Source: Oscillospiraceae bacterium
GTDB taxonomy: Bacteria; Bacillota; Clostridia; Oscillospirales; Oscillospiraceae
NCBI GenBank assembly: GCA_017434755.1
Contig: JAFRER010000003.1
Location: 248,001-312,000 of the forward strand
Length of the DNA stretch: 64,000 nucleotides
Direction of reading: 5' to 3'
The notes beneath the pieces are model-generated. The model ran no database searches, was not told the origin of the DNA, and was given only the letters and a program-made list of their open reading frames with translations. Below, one piece after another: positions 45,079 to 54,730 of the stretch; position 1 is the stretch's first letter; each line of letters begins with the position of its first letter. The position numbers and the translations under genes are program-made.

Positions 45079-45705
45079 ATGTCGGACGTAATGGTCATCG
45101 GTATTGCCGGAGGGACCGGAAGCGGAAAAAGCACCATCACCAACAGGCTCAAGGAGTGCTTCGGCGACGATGTGGCAGTCATTTATCACGACAACTATTA
45201 CAAGGCCCATCACGACCTCAGCTATGAGGAGCGCGCCAAGCTCAATTATGACCATCCCGATGCGTTCGACACCTATATGCTCGTAGATGCGATCCGGGAC
45301 CTCCGCGAGGGGAAAAGCATCGTATGTCCGGTATATGACTTCACCATACACGACAGGAGCGATGAGACCGTTACCGTCAAGCCGGCAAAGGTGATCCTCG
45401 TTGAAGGGATACTGATCTTTCAGGATCCGGAGCTTTGCGACCAGCTCGATATCAAGATCTATGTCGACACAGACGCTGACGTGCGGATTCTCAGACGAGT
45501 AGTAAGAGATGTAAAGGAAAGAGGCCGCAGCCTCGACAGCATCGTGAATCAGTATCTCGCCACGGTGAAGCCGATGCATGAGCTGTATGTGGAACCGAGC
45601 AAGCGGAATGCCGATGTCATCATCCCGGTCGGCGGATACAATCAGGTGGCGCTCGATATGGTGATCGAACGCGTCCGGGCGCATCTGAATATGAAAAACA
45701 CATAA
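45079..45705 (+). CDS. udk: uridine kinase
   Basis: A 208-residue P-loop kinase. GIAGGTGSGKSTITNRL at the N-terminus, YHDNYYKAH, NYDHPDAFDT, PVYDFTIHDRS and VEGILIFQDPEL are uridine/cytidine kinase blocks. It salvages pyrimidine nucleosides to UMP/CMP. It is divergent from deoD, so both salvage genes share one intergenic region. Confidence 0.96.
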   Translation: MSDVMVIGIAGGTGSGKSTITNRLKECFGDDVAVIYHDNYYKAHHDLSYEERAKLNYDHPDAFDTYMLVDAIRDLREGKSIVCPVYDFTIHDRSDETVTVKPAKVILVEGILIFQDPELCDQLDIKIYVDTDADVRILRRVVRDVKERGRSLDSIVNQYLATVKPMHELYVEPSKRNADVIIPVGGYNQVALDMVIERVRAHLNMKNT

Positions 45706-45721
45706 GAAAAGAATCCATAAA

Positions 45722-45760
45722 CAAAAAAGGATGCAGTTCAAAAACTGCATCCTTTTTGTT
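45722..45760. terminator. bidirectional terminator between udk and copA
   Basis: A 15-bp stem (45724-45738 with 45743-45757), A-rich on the left and T-rich on the right. It serves both convergent genes. Confidence 0.92.
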
Positions 45761-45761
45761 C

Positions 45762-45971
45762 TTACTCAATTCCGAGGACATCGTAATCCTGCGCTTCAAC
45801 CGCTTTCCTGAGCACCTCGTTGTCAACATCTCGGTCAAGTTCCACGGTGGCATAACCGGTGTTGTGATCTGCCGCCGCACTTACAACTCCCTCCACGGCC
45901 TCAAGCGCCTTCTTCACTCTTGCTTCGCAGTGGGAGCACATCATTCCGTCTACTTTGATCTTCTTCGTCAT
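45762..45971 (-). CDS. copZ: internal start: probable free CopZ copper chaperone from the copA 3' end
   Basis: Within copA an in-frame ATG at 45971 is preceded by AAGGAG at a 9-nt spacing. From it a 69-residue protein [20 protein letters not shown]... runs to the copA stop, exactly the length and shape of stand-alone CopZ proteins. The likely history is loss of the copA stop codon in an old copA-copZ pair, leaving the ribosome-binding site inside the coding region. If the internal site works, both a fused and a free chaperone are made. Confidence 0.6.
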   Translation of the reverse strand: MTKKIKVDGMMCSHCEARVKKALEAVEGVVSAAADHNTGYATVELDRDVDNEVLRKAVEAQDYDVLGIE

Positions 45972-48308
45972 AACATCGTTCTCCTTTATAATATTGGTTT
46001 CATTATCTGACAGACTTCCCTCCGCAGAGACCGGAGCAAGCCTGTTTTTTACCGGTTTGTCGCGGGACGGGTCATGGATATCCACAAGGTTGAGCCGCAG
46101 GGCATTCATGCAGACGAAGAAGCTGGAAAGCGCCATCGCCGCGGCTCCGTACATCGGCTTCATCGCTACGCCGTAAAGTCCCATCGCCAGAGGGATGCAG
46201 ATTATATTGTAGAAAAACGCCCAGAACAGATTCTGATGGATGTTCCTTATCGTTGCTCTGCTTTCCCTAATAGCGGCCGTAACATCCGACAGTCTGCTTT
46301 TCACAAGCACTATGTCGGCTGCGTCAATGGCGACATCCGTCCCCGCTCCGATCGCGATCCCCGTATCGGCCAGTGTCAGCGCAGGCGCGTCGTTTATGCC
46401 GTCACCCACCATGGCTACCTTGCCGGACTCCTTCAGACGGTTTATAACATCTGCCTTGCCGTCCGGCAGAACGCCGGCGATCACTTCATCGACCCCCGCC
46501 TCGGCACCGATCGCTTTGGCGGTCATTTCATTATCGCCCGTAAGCATAACGGTTCGGATGCCCATGTTTTTAAGCTCCGCAATTGCTCCGGCGGAATCGG
46601 CCTTGATGATATCCGCAACGGCTATTACACCGGCAAATACTCCGTCCACCGTAAAAAGGAGCGGCGTTTTTCCTCTGTCTGCAAGTTCATCCGTCTTTTT
46701 CAGGAATTCTTCGGGTATCTCCGACAAGGAAGAGATATACTTTTTGCTTCCGCCGATGACCTTTTTGCCCTCGACTGTCCCTTCAAGCCCCCTGCCGGGT
46801 ATCGCCTGGAAATCCGACACGGTCGGCAGTTCAACCCCTTCCGCCCTCTCCGAAACGGCTTTTGCGAGCGGATGCTCGCTCTTTGATTCAAGCGACGCCG
46901 CATAGTGAAGCAGGGTCTCTTCGTCGATTCCGCAGGGGATCATGTCCGTGACGACGGGCCTTCCCTCCGTGATAGTACCGGTCTTATCCAGTGCTATTAT
47001 CTGTGTTCTTCCGGCAGCCTCGAGCGATGCCGCCGTTTTATACAAAATGCCGTTTTTCGCTCCGACTCCGCTGCCGACCATGATTGCGACCGGCGTTGCA
47101 AGGCCGAGTGCGCACGGGCAGCTGATTACGAGAACCGAGATCCCTCTGGCAATCGCGAAGCCGAAATCCTTCCCGGCTATCAGCCAGCCCGTCATCGTAA
47201 GGATCGCAATACCGATCACGGCCGGGACAAAGATCCCCGAAACCTTATCCGCTATTCTCGCAAGCGGAGCCTTGGTTGCAGCTGCATCGGAAACGGTCTT
47301 TATGATCTGCGCGAGGGTCGTGTCCTCGCCTACGCGTGTTGCGCTGCACAGGATATATCCCTGCCGGTTTATCGTGGCGGCGGAAACGGTATCGCCGGGA
47401 CCTTTATCGACGGGGATGCTTTCTCCCGTGAGCGCCGATTCATCGACCGAGGAACTGCCTTCTATGATCTTTCCGTCAACAGGGATGCTCTCTCCGGGCC
47501 TGACCGCGAATACATCGCCTGCTTTGACCGTTTCTATACCGACTTGGGTTTCCTTCCCGTCGATAACGAGCACGGCTGTCTTCGGAGCGAGCTTCATCAG
47601 GCTCTTCAGGGCATCGGTCGTTCTGCCCTTGGACATTGCCTCGAGCATCTTTCCGATGGTGATGAGCGTCGGTATCATGGCGGCAGATTCGAAGTAGAGG
47701 TTCATGCCGTATCGCATGACCGTTTCATGGTCTCCGTTGCCCAGTGCGATTATCATGATGAACAGTTCAAACAGCGAATAGCCGAAGGAAGCCGATGAAC
47801 CGAGTGCAACAAGGGTATCCATGTTGGGTGAGCCCCGGAGCAGAGACCTGAAGCCGGAAGTAAAGAACCTGCCGTTGATGATCATCACCAGGATCGCGAG
47901 CAGCATCTCGAAGGTGCCGAGAAATACGTGGTTATCGAACACGGCGGGCGCCGGCCAGTGCCACATCATATGCCCCATCGAAAAGTACATCAGGACTGCA
48001 AGCACAGCAGCTGAGCAGATCAGCCTCTTTTTCAGTTTCGGGGTCTCCTTGTCCTTAAGCGCCTCATCATCGGCCCAGACGGGGTTTGAACTGTTATCCG
48101 AAGCTGCTTTCCCCTTCTTTGAAGCGCCATATCCGGCATTCTCTACTGCTTTGATGATATCGGCCTCGGAAGCAGTGCCTTCAACACCCATGGAATTCGT
48201 TAACAGGCTCACGGAACAGCCGGTAACGCCCTGAACCGCGGACACCGCTTTCTCCACGCGTGCACTGCAGGCCGCGCAGCTCATTCCGGTGACAGAATAC
48301 TTCTCCAT
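45762..48308 (-). CDS. copA: copper-exporting P1B ATPase with C-terminal CopZ-like domain
   Basis: An 848-residue Cu(I) exporter. The N-terminal HMA domain has [13 protein letters not shown]. The membrane region has eight helices including the metal site [24 protein letters not shown] (phosphorylated Asp), SEHPLA and [10 protein letters not shown] follow in order. Unusually, after the last helices and a hydrophilic linker the protein continues into a second complete HMA domain ([17 protein letters not shown]) that equals a free CopZ chaperone. copA starts within the csoR stop (TAATG). Confidence 0.95.
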   Translation of the reverse strand: MEKYSVTGMSCAACSARVEKAVSAVQGVTGCSVSLLTNSMGVEGTASEADIIKAVENAGYGASKKGKAASDNSSNPVWADDEALKDKETPKLKKRLICSAAVLAVLMYFSMGHMMWHWPAPAVFDNHVFLGTFEMLLAILVMIINGRFFTSGFRSLLRGSPNMDTLVALGSSASFGYSLFELFIMIIALGNGDHETVMRYGMNLYFESAAMIPTLITIGKMLEAMSKGRTTDALKSLMKLAPKTAVLVIDGKETQVGIETVKAGDVFAVRPGESIPVDGKIIEGSSSVDESALTGESIPVDKGPGDTVSAATINRQGYILCSATRVGEDTTLAQIIKTVSDAAATKAPLARIADKVSGIFVPAVIGIAILTMTGWLIAGKDFGFAIARGISVLVISCPCALGLATPVAIMVGSGVGAKNGILYKTAASLEAAGRTQIIALDKTGTITEGRPVVTDMIPCGIDEETLLHYAASLESKSEHPLAKAVSERAEGVELPTVSDFQAIPGRGLEGTVEGKKVIGGSKKYISSLSEIPEEFLKKTDELADRGKTPLLFTVDGVFAGVIAVADIIKADSAGAIAELKNMGIRTVMLTGDNEMTAKAIGAEAGVDEVIAGVLPDGKADVINRLKESGKVAMVGDGINDAPALTLADTGIAIGAGTDVAIDAADIVLVKSRLSDVTAAIRESRATIRNIHQNLFWAFFYNIICIPLAMGLYGVAMKPMYGAAAMALSSFFVCMNALRLNLVDIHDPSRDKPVKNRLAPVSAEGSLSDNETNIIKENDVMTKKIKVDGMMCSHCEARVKKALEAVEGVVSAAADHNTGYATVELDRDVDNEVLRKAVEAQDYDVLGIE

Positions 48309-48607
48309 TATTTCATCACCTTCCGAAGTGTCTCCACGAGCTCATCAATGGTCTCTTCCCTGCCCTCTTTTATGTCTTCTACAACACAAGTTTTCATATG
48401 TGAAGCAAGAAGCGTTTTGCTGAAGGCATTCAGGGCGGAGTTGACAGCGGATACCTGCACGAGGATATCCGGGCAATAAGCATCGCTCTCAAGCATTTTC
48501 TGCAGTCCCCGGACCTGGCCTTCAATGCGCTTGAGCCTGTTCATAAGATCTTTGACCTCTTTTTCGCTCCTGTGCTTTTTTCTTGTCTGACAGCAGTTTT
48601 CTTCCAT
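48308..48607 (-). CDS. csoR: copper-sensing repressor CsoR (copy 1)
   Basis: A 99-residue all-helical DUF156 repressor starting [11 protein letters not shown] (an in-frame start 9 codons upstream is also possible). The Cys-His-Cys copper site is in [10 protein letters not shown] and [25 protein letters not shown] is the DNA-contact helix. Cu(I) binding releases DNA and turns on csoR-copA. Operators overlap its promoter. A near-identical copy is at 58.9 kb. Confidence 0.94.
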   Translation of the reverse strand: MEENCCQTRKKHRSEKEVKDLMNRLKRIEGQVRGLQKMLESDAYCPDILVQVSAVNSALNAFSKTLLASHMKTCVVEDIKEGREETIDELVETLRKVMK

Positions 48608-48633
48608 TATTAGCGACTCCCGTATCTTCTTCA

Positions 48634-48690
48634 AATACCCTCACAGGGTATTTCTGTTATCAATATATACCCCGCCTGGGTATTTGTCAA
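48634..48690 (-). promoter_or_regulatory. csoR-copA promoter with two CsoR operators
   Basis: On the minus strand TTGACA (48690-48685), 17 bp, TATATT (48667-48662). The spacer is exactly filled by the palindromic CsoR box TACCC-N5-GGGTA (48668-48682). A second perfect box with the same spacing lies at 48636-48650, 32 bp away (about three helical turns), just past the transcription start. Confidence 0.85.
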
Positions 48691-49026
48691 TATGTTTTTA
48701 GGATTTTATAATCCCTTGACAACAATGATTAATAATAGTTTATCGTCTTGTCAATTCTAATAATTTATACTTATATCGGAGACTATTGATTCCAGGAGAC
48801 ATTATTTTATTCGCCATAGGAATAGAGATCTTCTTCAGAGTCTCTTATTCTGATTGATTATTTGGCTTTGTTAAAGCTCTTTTAACCACAGCCGGCCTGT
48901 GTTTTTCTGTATACAAAAAACTCGTACCATTGTTGGTACGAGTTTTTTGCTGGAGTATTACCTTATTGAATTTGCTTTCTTAATGACATTCATGCTTTGT
49001 TTTCAAATTACTAATTAAATGAAATT
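48691..49026. other. AT-rich left edge of the island
   Basis: No gene is seen in these 336 bp. They are very AT-rich compared with the flank. The only clear element is a terminator at 48915-48948 (15-bp stem AAAAAACTCGTACCA, TTGT loop, T-run), placed to stop the mmsA transcript coming from the right and possibly reads from the left. Confidence 0.6.
48915..48948. terminator. bidirectional terminator
   Basis: A perfect 15-bp stem with a 4-nt loop, six As before and six Ts after, about 80 bp beyond the mmsA stop. Confidence 0.9.
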
Positions 49027-50478
49027 CTAATTACGCTCGACAGTTCCTTCCCAAGTATCGATGGTCTTCTTCCGTGAGTGCTCATCATACCAGTGTTTAG
49101 TAACTGTCTTTGCTCTTGTGTAGAAACGAACTCCGTCGATCCCAAGAACATGCTGATCGCCAAAGAAAGAATTCTTATTTCCGGAGAACGGGAAATATGC
49201 TGTAGGCACGGGAATACCCACGTTAATGCCAACCATTCCTCCGTCAGTAAGAAGCTCAAACTGACGAGCGTAATAACCATTCTGCGTGAAGATCACTGAT
49301 CCGTTTGCAAAGGGATTTGCATTCATAACTGCAAGGCCTTCTTCAAACGTTTTTACACGTTTGATTAGTGTTACAGGCCCGAAGATTTCACGGTCACCGA
49401 CACTCATGCCAGGCTTTACATGATCAAGGATTGTAGGACCGACAAAGAATCCGCCCTCAAACCTGGGAACAATTATATCCCGTCCATCAAGCACGAGTTC
49501 AGCCCCTTCATCGATGCCTTTTTGGATCCAATTGCAAATCGACTGTTTGTGTTTTGCGCTGACAACTGGACCAAGTTTCGTTTCTGGGTCATAAGCACAG
49601 CCGACTTTCATAGCCATTGCTTTCTCTTTCAGAAGAGAAACAAATCTATCCGCAATGCTTTCCTGCACGACAACCACCGGAAGGGCCATGCATCGCATTC
49701 CGGCACAACCATACGTGGAGTTGATTACCGCATTGACAGTACTTTCCAGATCACAGTCTTCAAGAACAAGTGCATGGTTTTTAGCCTCGCATTGTGCCTG
49801 AACACGCTTTCCGTTTGCTGCAGCGATCGAATAGATATGTTTTCCGACATCCGTCGTTCCTACAAAAGTAATAGCTTTAACTCTGGGATCAGTCAGCAGC
49901 ACTTCAGATTCGCCGCGGGAACACGTAACCAGATTAACGACACCTTTCGGGAAACCGCCTTCTTCATAAAACAGTTCCATGATCCGCATTGCCGTCAACG
50001 GTGTTTGTGACGCAGCCTTGATAACTACTGTATTACCGGTGACAATCGCCAAAGGAACCATCCATCCCCATGGTATCATAGCCGGAAAGTTGAACGGAGC
50101 AATTCCAGCAACAACGCCTAAAGGCATGCGATAGCTGGCCGTATCAAATCCAGTGGTAACCTGCAGCGATGCAGTACCTTGAGAGATAAATGGAGCAGCG
50201 CAAGCCAGTTCAGTAGGTTCAATTGCCTTCAGCACATCACCCTTTGCTTCACCGAGCGTTTTTCCAAGTTCCTTCGAACAAAGAAGCGTCAACTCGTCTA
50301 AATGCTCCACCAGAACGTTTCTCCAATGGAACAGCAACTGAGTGCGTTTGCTAATGGACATCTGGGACCATTCGGGGAATGCTTTGGCAGCAGCATCGAT
50401 TGCTTCTAATACTTCTTCCTGAGTACACGATGGAACTTCCGCAATTATTTCTCCCGTAGAACTGTCGGTCACATTCAT
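49027..50478 (-). CDS. mmsA: CoA-acylating methylmalonate-semialdehyde dehydrogenase, N-terminus clipped
   Basis: A 483-residue aldehyde dehydrogenase: GVVAGIAPFNFPAMIPWG (NAD site), ITFVGTTDVGKHIY, and catalytic Cys in YGCAGMRCMALPV, the MmsA/IolA pattern. It oxidises malonate- or methylmalonate-semialdehyde to acetyl- or propionyl-CoA. The frame upstream of ATG 50478 still reads PAWKESKTQKW, the usual family N-terminus, but then meets a stop. About 15 N-terminal residues and the Shine-Dalgarno are lost at the junction with the ROK remnant. Activity is doubtful; Met 50478 has no good ribosome-binding site. Confidence 0.85.
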   Translation of the reverse strand: MNVTDSSTGEIIAEVPSCTQEEVLEAIDAAAKAFPEWSQMSISKRTQLLFHWRNVLVEHLDELTLLCSKELGKTLGEAKGDVLKAIEPTELACAAPFISQGTASLQVTTGFDTASYRMPLGVVAGIAPFNFPAMIPWGWMVPLAIVTGNTVVIKAASQTPLTAMRIMELFYEEGGFPKGVVNLVTCSRGESEVLLTDPRVKAITFVGTTDVGKHIYSIAAANGKRVQAQCEAKNHALVLEDCDLESTVNAVINSTYGCAGMRCMALPVVVVQESIADRFVSLLKEKAMAMKVGCAYDPETKLGPVVSAKHKQSICNWIQKGIDEGAELVLDGRDIIVPRFEGGFFVGPTILDHVKPGMSVGDREIFGPVTLIKRVKTFEEGLAVMNANPFANGSVIFTQNGYYARQFELLTDGGMVGINVGIPVPTAYFPFSGNKNSFFGDQHVLGIDGVRFYTRAKTVTKHWYDEHSRKKTIDTWEGTVERN

Positions 50479-50511
50479 CCATTTCTGTGTTTTGGATTCT
50501 TTCCATGCAGG

Positions 50512-51135
50512 CTGCTGGCGGAAAAATGGTTTTCAGGAGAAAACATATATCCTAATACCGTATATGTTGATATCGGAAGAGTAATTGGCGCAAGTATTTT
50601 TTTTAACGGAGAATTGCTGCGCAATAATGTTGGTGCGATTGGAGAAATTGGACATTTCTGTGTTTCACCCGGAGAAGAACTCTGCACATGCGGCAATCAG
50701 GGTTGCCTGATGACTGTAGCTTCCACTAATGTCATCATTCGGCAGATAAAGCAAGCTTTGAAACAAGGTACAATTTCAACTCTTGCTAACCCAGATTATT
50801 CAGATTTGACGATTCAAATGGTCCTGAACGCTGCAGAAGCAAATGATCGTCTTGCCATTCATTTTCTTTCAAACGCAGCGCAGTATATAGGTAAGGCCAT
50901 CTCGTTTATCGTTAATCTTATCGGACCTGAGCTAATCATTTTGGGTGGGGACATGATTACTGATTCAAATTTCTTTTTTGATAGTATCGTTGCAGAGATT
51001 AAAAGGTTCAGTCTATATCTAATGATTGATAATCTTTTCGTTAGAAAAGCTACATTGAATTATTATGGTGGTGCACTAGGTGCAGTATGCATTGTAATGG
51101 ATGAAGCATTTTCAGACTGCATATTTGAGCCATAG
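50512..51135 (+). pseudogene. ROK-family regulator/kinase, 5'-truncated
   Basis: From about 50512 the plus strand reads LLAEKWFSGENIYPN, then VYVDIGRVIGASIFFNGELL, AGEIGH-like AIGEIGHFCVSPG, the zinc motif CTCGNQGCL and LIGPELIILGGDM, ending at TAG 51135. This is the C-terminal two thirds of a ROK protein of the NagC/XylR type. The DNA-binding and first ATPase parts are missing. Its 5' edge meets the clipped 5' end of mmsA on the other strand, so a rearrangement removed both beginnings. Met at 50614 could start a shorter product. Confidence 0.75.
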
Positions 51136-51304
51136 ATAAATCAAATATCGTGTTTTATGAGGATTCTGAACAACTTGATATAAACAGAGGTTTTTGCGGT
51201 AATGAATTCCAATGTTTATTATGTTTCGTACTGGAAGATTTCTTCTATTCACAGCTAATGCTAACCTGTCTGCAGCCTTAAACATTCCAAATTTATTTGT
51301 TGGA

Positions 51305-51358
51305 ATTGAATAAAAGAAACTGCCCTGCGTAATAGCAGGGCAGTTTCTTTTATTCAAT
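51305..51358. terminator. 24-bp perfect inverted repeat (bidirectional terminator)
   Basis: 51305-51328 is perfectly complementary to 51335-51358 with a 6-nt loop. It has an AT-rich base and GC-rich top and lies between the convergent ROK remnant and lysR. It is the longest perfect hairpin I noticed in the window. The 228 bp before it (51136-51363) hold no convincing gene. Confidence 0.85.
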
Positions 51359-51363
51359 TGATA

Positions 51364-52278
51364 CTAAAGCAAGAAATCCGGTTTTTCAATTTCCTTTGTG
51401 ATTTCAATCAACTCTTTTCCTATTGAAGGAAGATAACGGCCGGATTTCATTATGAAACCCGATTCGAAAAGAATCGGCCGCTCCATATGCCTCAAGATCA
51501 AACCGTTTATAGTGAGATATTGTCGTATATATGGATCTGAAGCAGCCATGAATCCAATAAAATCTCCGAACTTTACTGTATTGATCATGGTGAATACCTG
51601 CTCATGTGATGATACAACATTCGGTACAACGCCACTCTTTTGCATTTCCTGCATTACCTGCGAACAAACCAGAGATGTTTCATCAAGCATAATGATATCA
51701 GCTTTGTCTAAAATCTCGATAGGGATCGTATTTCGGTTAGCATATGGATGAGAAGGCCCCATGATAGCATAAATTTCGGAAGTCATAACAGGAATGATTT
51801 CCATGCCCAATGCTTCGGCCCCTGTGGGAATGGCATTGAACGAAAGATCCAATGCCTCCATTCGTAGTTTTTCAACATGCCTTCTCATAGAGCCCTCTTC
51901 CAAAAATAGAGATGCGTTCGGAAATCTTTGTGTGAACTCTTTAGAATGCAGAAACTGTTGCAAACGAAGGCCTAGTGTGGGAGAAATCCCCAGGCGCAAG
52001 GTTAGATTCTTGCTCTCGGAGAGATCAGCCATTTCGTTTTCAACGTTTTCGCATTCGCGCAAAATACGCTTGCAGGAGAGCATAAAACGCTCACCCTCCG
52101 GAGTAAATGTGACTCCCTGCGGTGTTCGGACTACAAGCGTTACTCCCAGTTCCTGCTCAAGTGTTTTGACCGCAATGGAAATAGCAGACTGAGAAACAAA
52201 TAGTTCTTCACTGGCTCTCGTGAAGTTGTGATGACGATATACTGCATCTAAGAACTGCAAGCGTTTGAAATCCAACAT
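51364..52278 (-). CDS. LysR-type transcriptional regulator
   Basis: A 304-residue regulator: winged HTH in residues 1-65 (FLDAVYRHHNFTRASEELFV, SQSAISIAVKTLEQELG), then the two-lobed effector domain (TLRLGISPTLG onward). It is divergent from the dehydrogenase/aco genes across 350 bp, the normal layout for a LysR controller of its neighbours. The inducer is unknown; acetoin or a related small molecule is inference from context. Codon use is AT-rich like the rest of the island. Confidence 0.92.
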   Translation of the reverse strand: MLDFKRLQFLDAVYRHHNFTRASEELFVSQSAISIAVKTLEQELGVTLVVRTPQGVTFTPEGERFMLSCKRILRECENVENEMADLSESKNLTLRLGISPTLGLRLQQFLHSKEFTQRFPNASLFLEEGSMRRHVEKLRMEALDLSFNAIPTGAEALGMEIIPVMTSEIYAIMGPSHPYANRNTIPIEILDKADIIMLDETSLVCSQVMQEMQKSGVVPNVVSSHEQVFTMINTVKFGDFIGFMAASDPYIRQYLTINGLILRHMERPILFESGFIMKSGRYLPSIGKELIEITKEIEKPDFLL

Positions 52279-52631
52279 ATTGATACACCTTGTTCTGAGA
52301 ATATGAATTCAAAAAGGCGATGTCATGATTAATAATTTTAATCATGATTAATTGGATTATACTATATGTAATTTAATTAGCAACATTCTTTTGATCGATT
52401 TGTATAAAAAGCATAAATCTTTTTTATAAATCTTGTAAGAAAATGAGTTTAATTCTTAAATGCCATTATTAAAATTATTAATGATGGGCACAATTATTTC
52501 AATTTCCATTTCTAAAGACATATGCAAGAATAATATCAGCAAAGAATCATTTGATAAATAAAATAGCTTTATGAATTAGAGTTGATTCTTAAACAGCTAA
52601 TAATCTTAAAAGAGAAAAAGGAGGTTTGTAT
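52279..52631. promoter_or_regulatory. divergent control region with LysR-type operator repeats
   Basis: This 353-bp AT-rich region has no gene. At 52325-52351 it carries three copies of ATGATTAA/TTAATCAT: a plus copy at 52325-52332, an inverted copy at 52338-52345, and another plus copy at 52344-52351. The last two form the 14-bp palindrome TTAATCATGATTAA. They lie about 50 bp upstream of lysR and fit LysR dimer sites. An AGGAGG for the dehydrogenase is at 52619-52624. Confidence 0.6.
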
Positions 52632-53696
52632 ATGGATCAAAAAAGCATGCGTGGCCTTGTAAAAGACACTATGGGCCCGGGAGAACTTGTATACCGGGAT
52701 GATCTTCCGATCCCCGAAATAGGAGACGATGATGTTCTGATCAAAATACATTGCACAGCTATCTGTGGAACTGACCTGCATATTATCGATTGGGATGAAT
52801 GGACGCAGAAGCGCGTTAAAAAGCCGGTTGTTACCGGCCACGAGACTGCGGGCGATATAGTTGCAGTTGGTAAAAATGTTAAAAATCGAAGGGTGGGAGA
52901 TCGTGTCTCATGTGAATCTCACGTTCCATGCGGATCCTGTTTCTTCTGCAAAAATGGAATGCCGCATATTTGTAAAAACGTAGAACTGTTTGGCATAACT
53001 CAGGATGGTGCATTTGCCGAGTACGCTAAAATACGTTCTGACTGTACTTTTCTGATTCCCGATGGTCTCCCTTATGAGGCAGGATGCCTCTTCGAGCCTA
53101 TGGGTGCCGGAGTTCACGGAGCTGAAGTCGCGAATGTTAAAGGAAAGTCCGTCCTGGTCAGTGGCTGTGGCCCGATAGGTCTTGCCGCCATAAGCGCCTG
53201 TAAACAGTTTGGTGCTTCTACTCTAATCGTTTGTGCTAGAACCGACAGCAAACTCGAAGTTGCAAAAGAAATGGGTGCGGATATCATATTCAACACGAAT
53301 AAAGTCGATCTTGTACATAAGATCATGGAATTGACAGATGGTATCGGTGTTGATGTCGCTATAGATGTTTCCGGTTCCGGAGACGCCATCCATACTGCAC
53401 TGCAGTGTCTTCGAGCAGGAGGTGACTTCGTCGGTGTTGGTCTTCCAACCAAGCCGGTCACATTTGACCTTGCCAATGAGATCCTCTATCGTGAGATACA
53501 TTTCACCGGGATTTCCGGCCGTCTTATATGGAGGACCTGGGACGACTTCGCCGAGGTAATGAATGGACCATACTTCGATTATAGAAAAGTCCTTGGCGGA
53601 AAATTCGCAATCGAAGATTATAAGGAAGCATTCGCCCGCAGCAGAAGCGGTGCGCCGGGAAAGAATCTGATCTACCCTGATTCGTTTTTGACCTGA
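52632..53696 (+). CDS. zinc-dependent alcohol dehydrogenase, threonine/2,3-butanediol dehydrogenase type
   Basis: A 354-residue medium-chain dehydrogenase. Catalytic zinc ligands lie in AICGTDLHIIDWDEW and GHETAGDIVAVG; structural zinc Cys in CGSCFFCKNGMPHICKN; NAD loop SGCGPIGLAAISACKQFG. The DLHIIDWDEW block and the C-terminal YKEAFARSRSG resemble L-threonine 3-dehydrogenase. Next to acoABCL it could instead oxidise 2,3-butanediol to acetoin. ATG 52632 has AGGAGG 7 nt upstream. It begins the aco operon. Confidence 0.88.
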   Translation: MDQKSMRGLVKDTMGPGELVYRDDLPIPEIGDDDVLIKIHCTAICGTDLHIIDWDEWTQKRVKKPVVTGHETAGDIVAVGKNVKNRRVGDRVSCESHVPCGSCFFCKNGMPHICKNVELFGITQDGAFAEYAKIRSDCTFLIPDGLPYEAGCLFEPMGAGVHGAEVANVKGKSVLVSGCGPIGLAAISACKQFGASTLIVCARTDSKLEVAKEMGADIIFNTNKVDLVHKIMELTDGIGVDVAIDVSGSGDAIHTALQCLRAGGDFVGVGLPTKPVTFDLANEILYREIHFTGISGRLIWRTWDDFAEVMNGPYFDYRKVLGGKFAIEDYKEAFARSRSGAPGKNLIYPDSFLT

Positions 53697-53741
53697 ACAA
53701 TCTGAACATATCTATAAATAGAGTCTAAGGAGAATAATGCC

Positions 53742-54716
53742 ATGACAGTCACTATTTCTAAAGATCAAGCAATAAAATTCTATGAAACAATGTGCACTAT
53801 CCGTTGCTTTGAAGAGTCTGTAAAAAGAGATTTCTTAAATGGTGATATCCCTGGCTTTGTCCATCTTTATATTGGAGAAGAGGCAATCGGCACCGGCATA
53901 TGTGCTGCTCTTCGCACAACTGATTACATTGAAAGCACTCATCGAGGTCATGGCCACTGCATCGCAAAAGGTGCAGATATAAACAAAATGATGGCCGAGG
54001 TTTTCGGAAAGAGAGATGGTCTATGTAAAGGAAAAGGCGGCAGTATGCACATTGCTGATTTCTCAGTGGGAATGTTGGGAGCAAACGGGGTCGTCGGTGG
54101 TGGATACAACCTCGCTACTGGCGCTGCTCTTGCTAATAAAACCATTCTAAAGAATGATAAGGTTTCGGTTGTATTCTTTGGTGATGGTGCTTCCAACCGC
54201 GGTACATTTCACGAGGCTGCAAATGTTGCTGCAGTTTGGAAACTTCCTGTCATTTTTGTCAATGAGATGAACTGCTGGGCGTCAACTACGCCTTACCGTA
54301 CAACTACTTCTGTAGAAGATATCTCAGATCGTGCTATTGGCTACGGAATGCCGCGAGTCATAGTAGACGGGCAGAATGTATTTGAAGTATATGATGCAGC
54401 TTGCGATGCAGTAGAGAGGGCCCGCCGCGGTGAAGGACCGACATTCATAGAAGCAAAGACCTATCGTATTGAAGGTCACTTTGTAGGTGACCCCGAAAAG
54501 TACCGTAAAAAGGAAGAAACATTACAGATATTTAACGATACTGACCCGTTGAAACTGTTCAAAGATCAGTGTCCCGATGGCATTGATTTTACACAGGAAG
54601 AACTTGACATGATTCTCACTATAGCACGAGCAAAGGTTCAGGCTGCCAAGGAATTCGCCGTAAGCTGCGACTATCCCGATGAATCCGAATTCTACAAAGA
54701 CGTATACGTTGATTAA
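53742..54716 (+). CDS. acoA: 2-oxoacid/acetoin dehydrogenase E1 alpha
   Basis: A 324-residue ThDP-binding subunit. HRGHGHCIAKG, GKGGSMHIAD, GANGVVGGGYNLATGAAL and the ThDP/Mg motif FFGDGASNRGTFHEA ... FVNEMN are present. With E1 beta it cleaves acetoin (or a 2-oxoacid) and passes the acyl unit to lipoate on E2. Short length and the lack of the phosphorylation-loop extension fit AcoA. Shine-Dalgarno GGAG precedes it; 45 bp after the dehydrogenase gene. Confidence 0.9.
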   Translation: MTVTISKDQAIKFYETMCTIRCFEESVKRDFLNGDIPGFVHLYIGEEAIGTGICAALRTTDYIESTHRGHGHCIAKGADINKMMAEVFGKRDGLCKGKGGSMHIADFSVGMLGANGVVGGGYNLATGAALANKTILKNDKVSVVFFGDGASNRGTFHEAANVAAVWKLPVIFVNEMNCWASTTPYRTTTSVEDISDRAIGYGMPRVIVDGQNVFEVYDAACDAVERARRGEGPTFIEAKTYRIEGHFVGDPEKYRKKEETLQIFNDTDPLKLFKDQCPDGIDFTQEELDMILTIARAKVQAAKEFAVSCDYPDESEFYKDVYVD

Positions 54717-54730
54717 TGGAGGTGCCAATA

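Larger units (their letters stand above)
48308..48690. repeat. csoR direct repeat, left copy
   Basis: csoR plus its promoter (48308-48690) recurs in the same orientation at about 58932-59322. The coding parts are nearly identical in protein (two substitutions, Glu/Lys and Lys/Asn, and four extra C-terminal residues in the right copy). DNA identity is by eye above 90 percent. Confidence 0.85.

Noticed and set aside
45007-45750. Frame antisense to udk
   Set aside because: udk has complete kinase motifs; the antisense product shows none and runs through the terminator hairpin.
51136-51304. Short C-terminal-looking frames after the ROK remnant
   Set aside because: Several overlapping short frames give plausible-looking residues but none shows a motif or start; not supportable as a gene.
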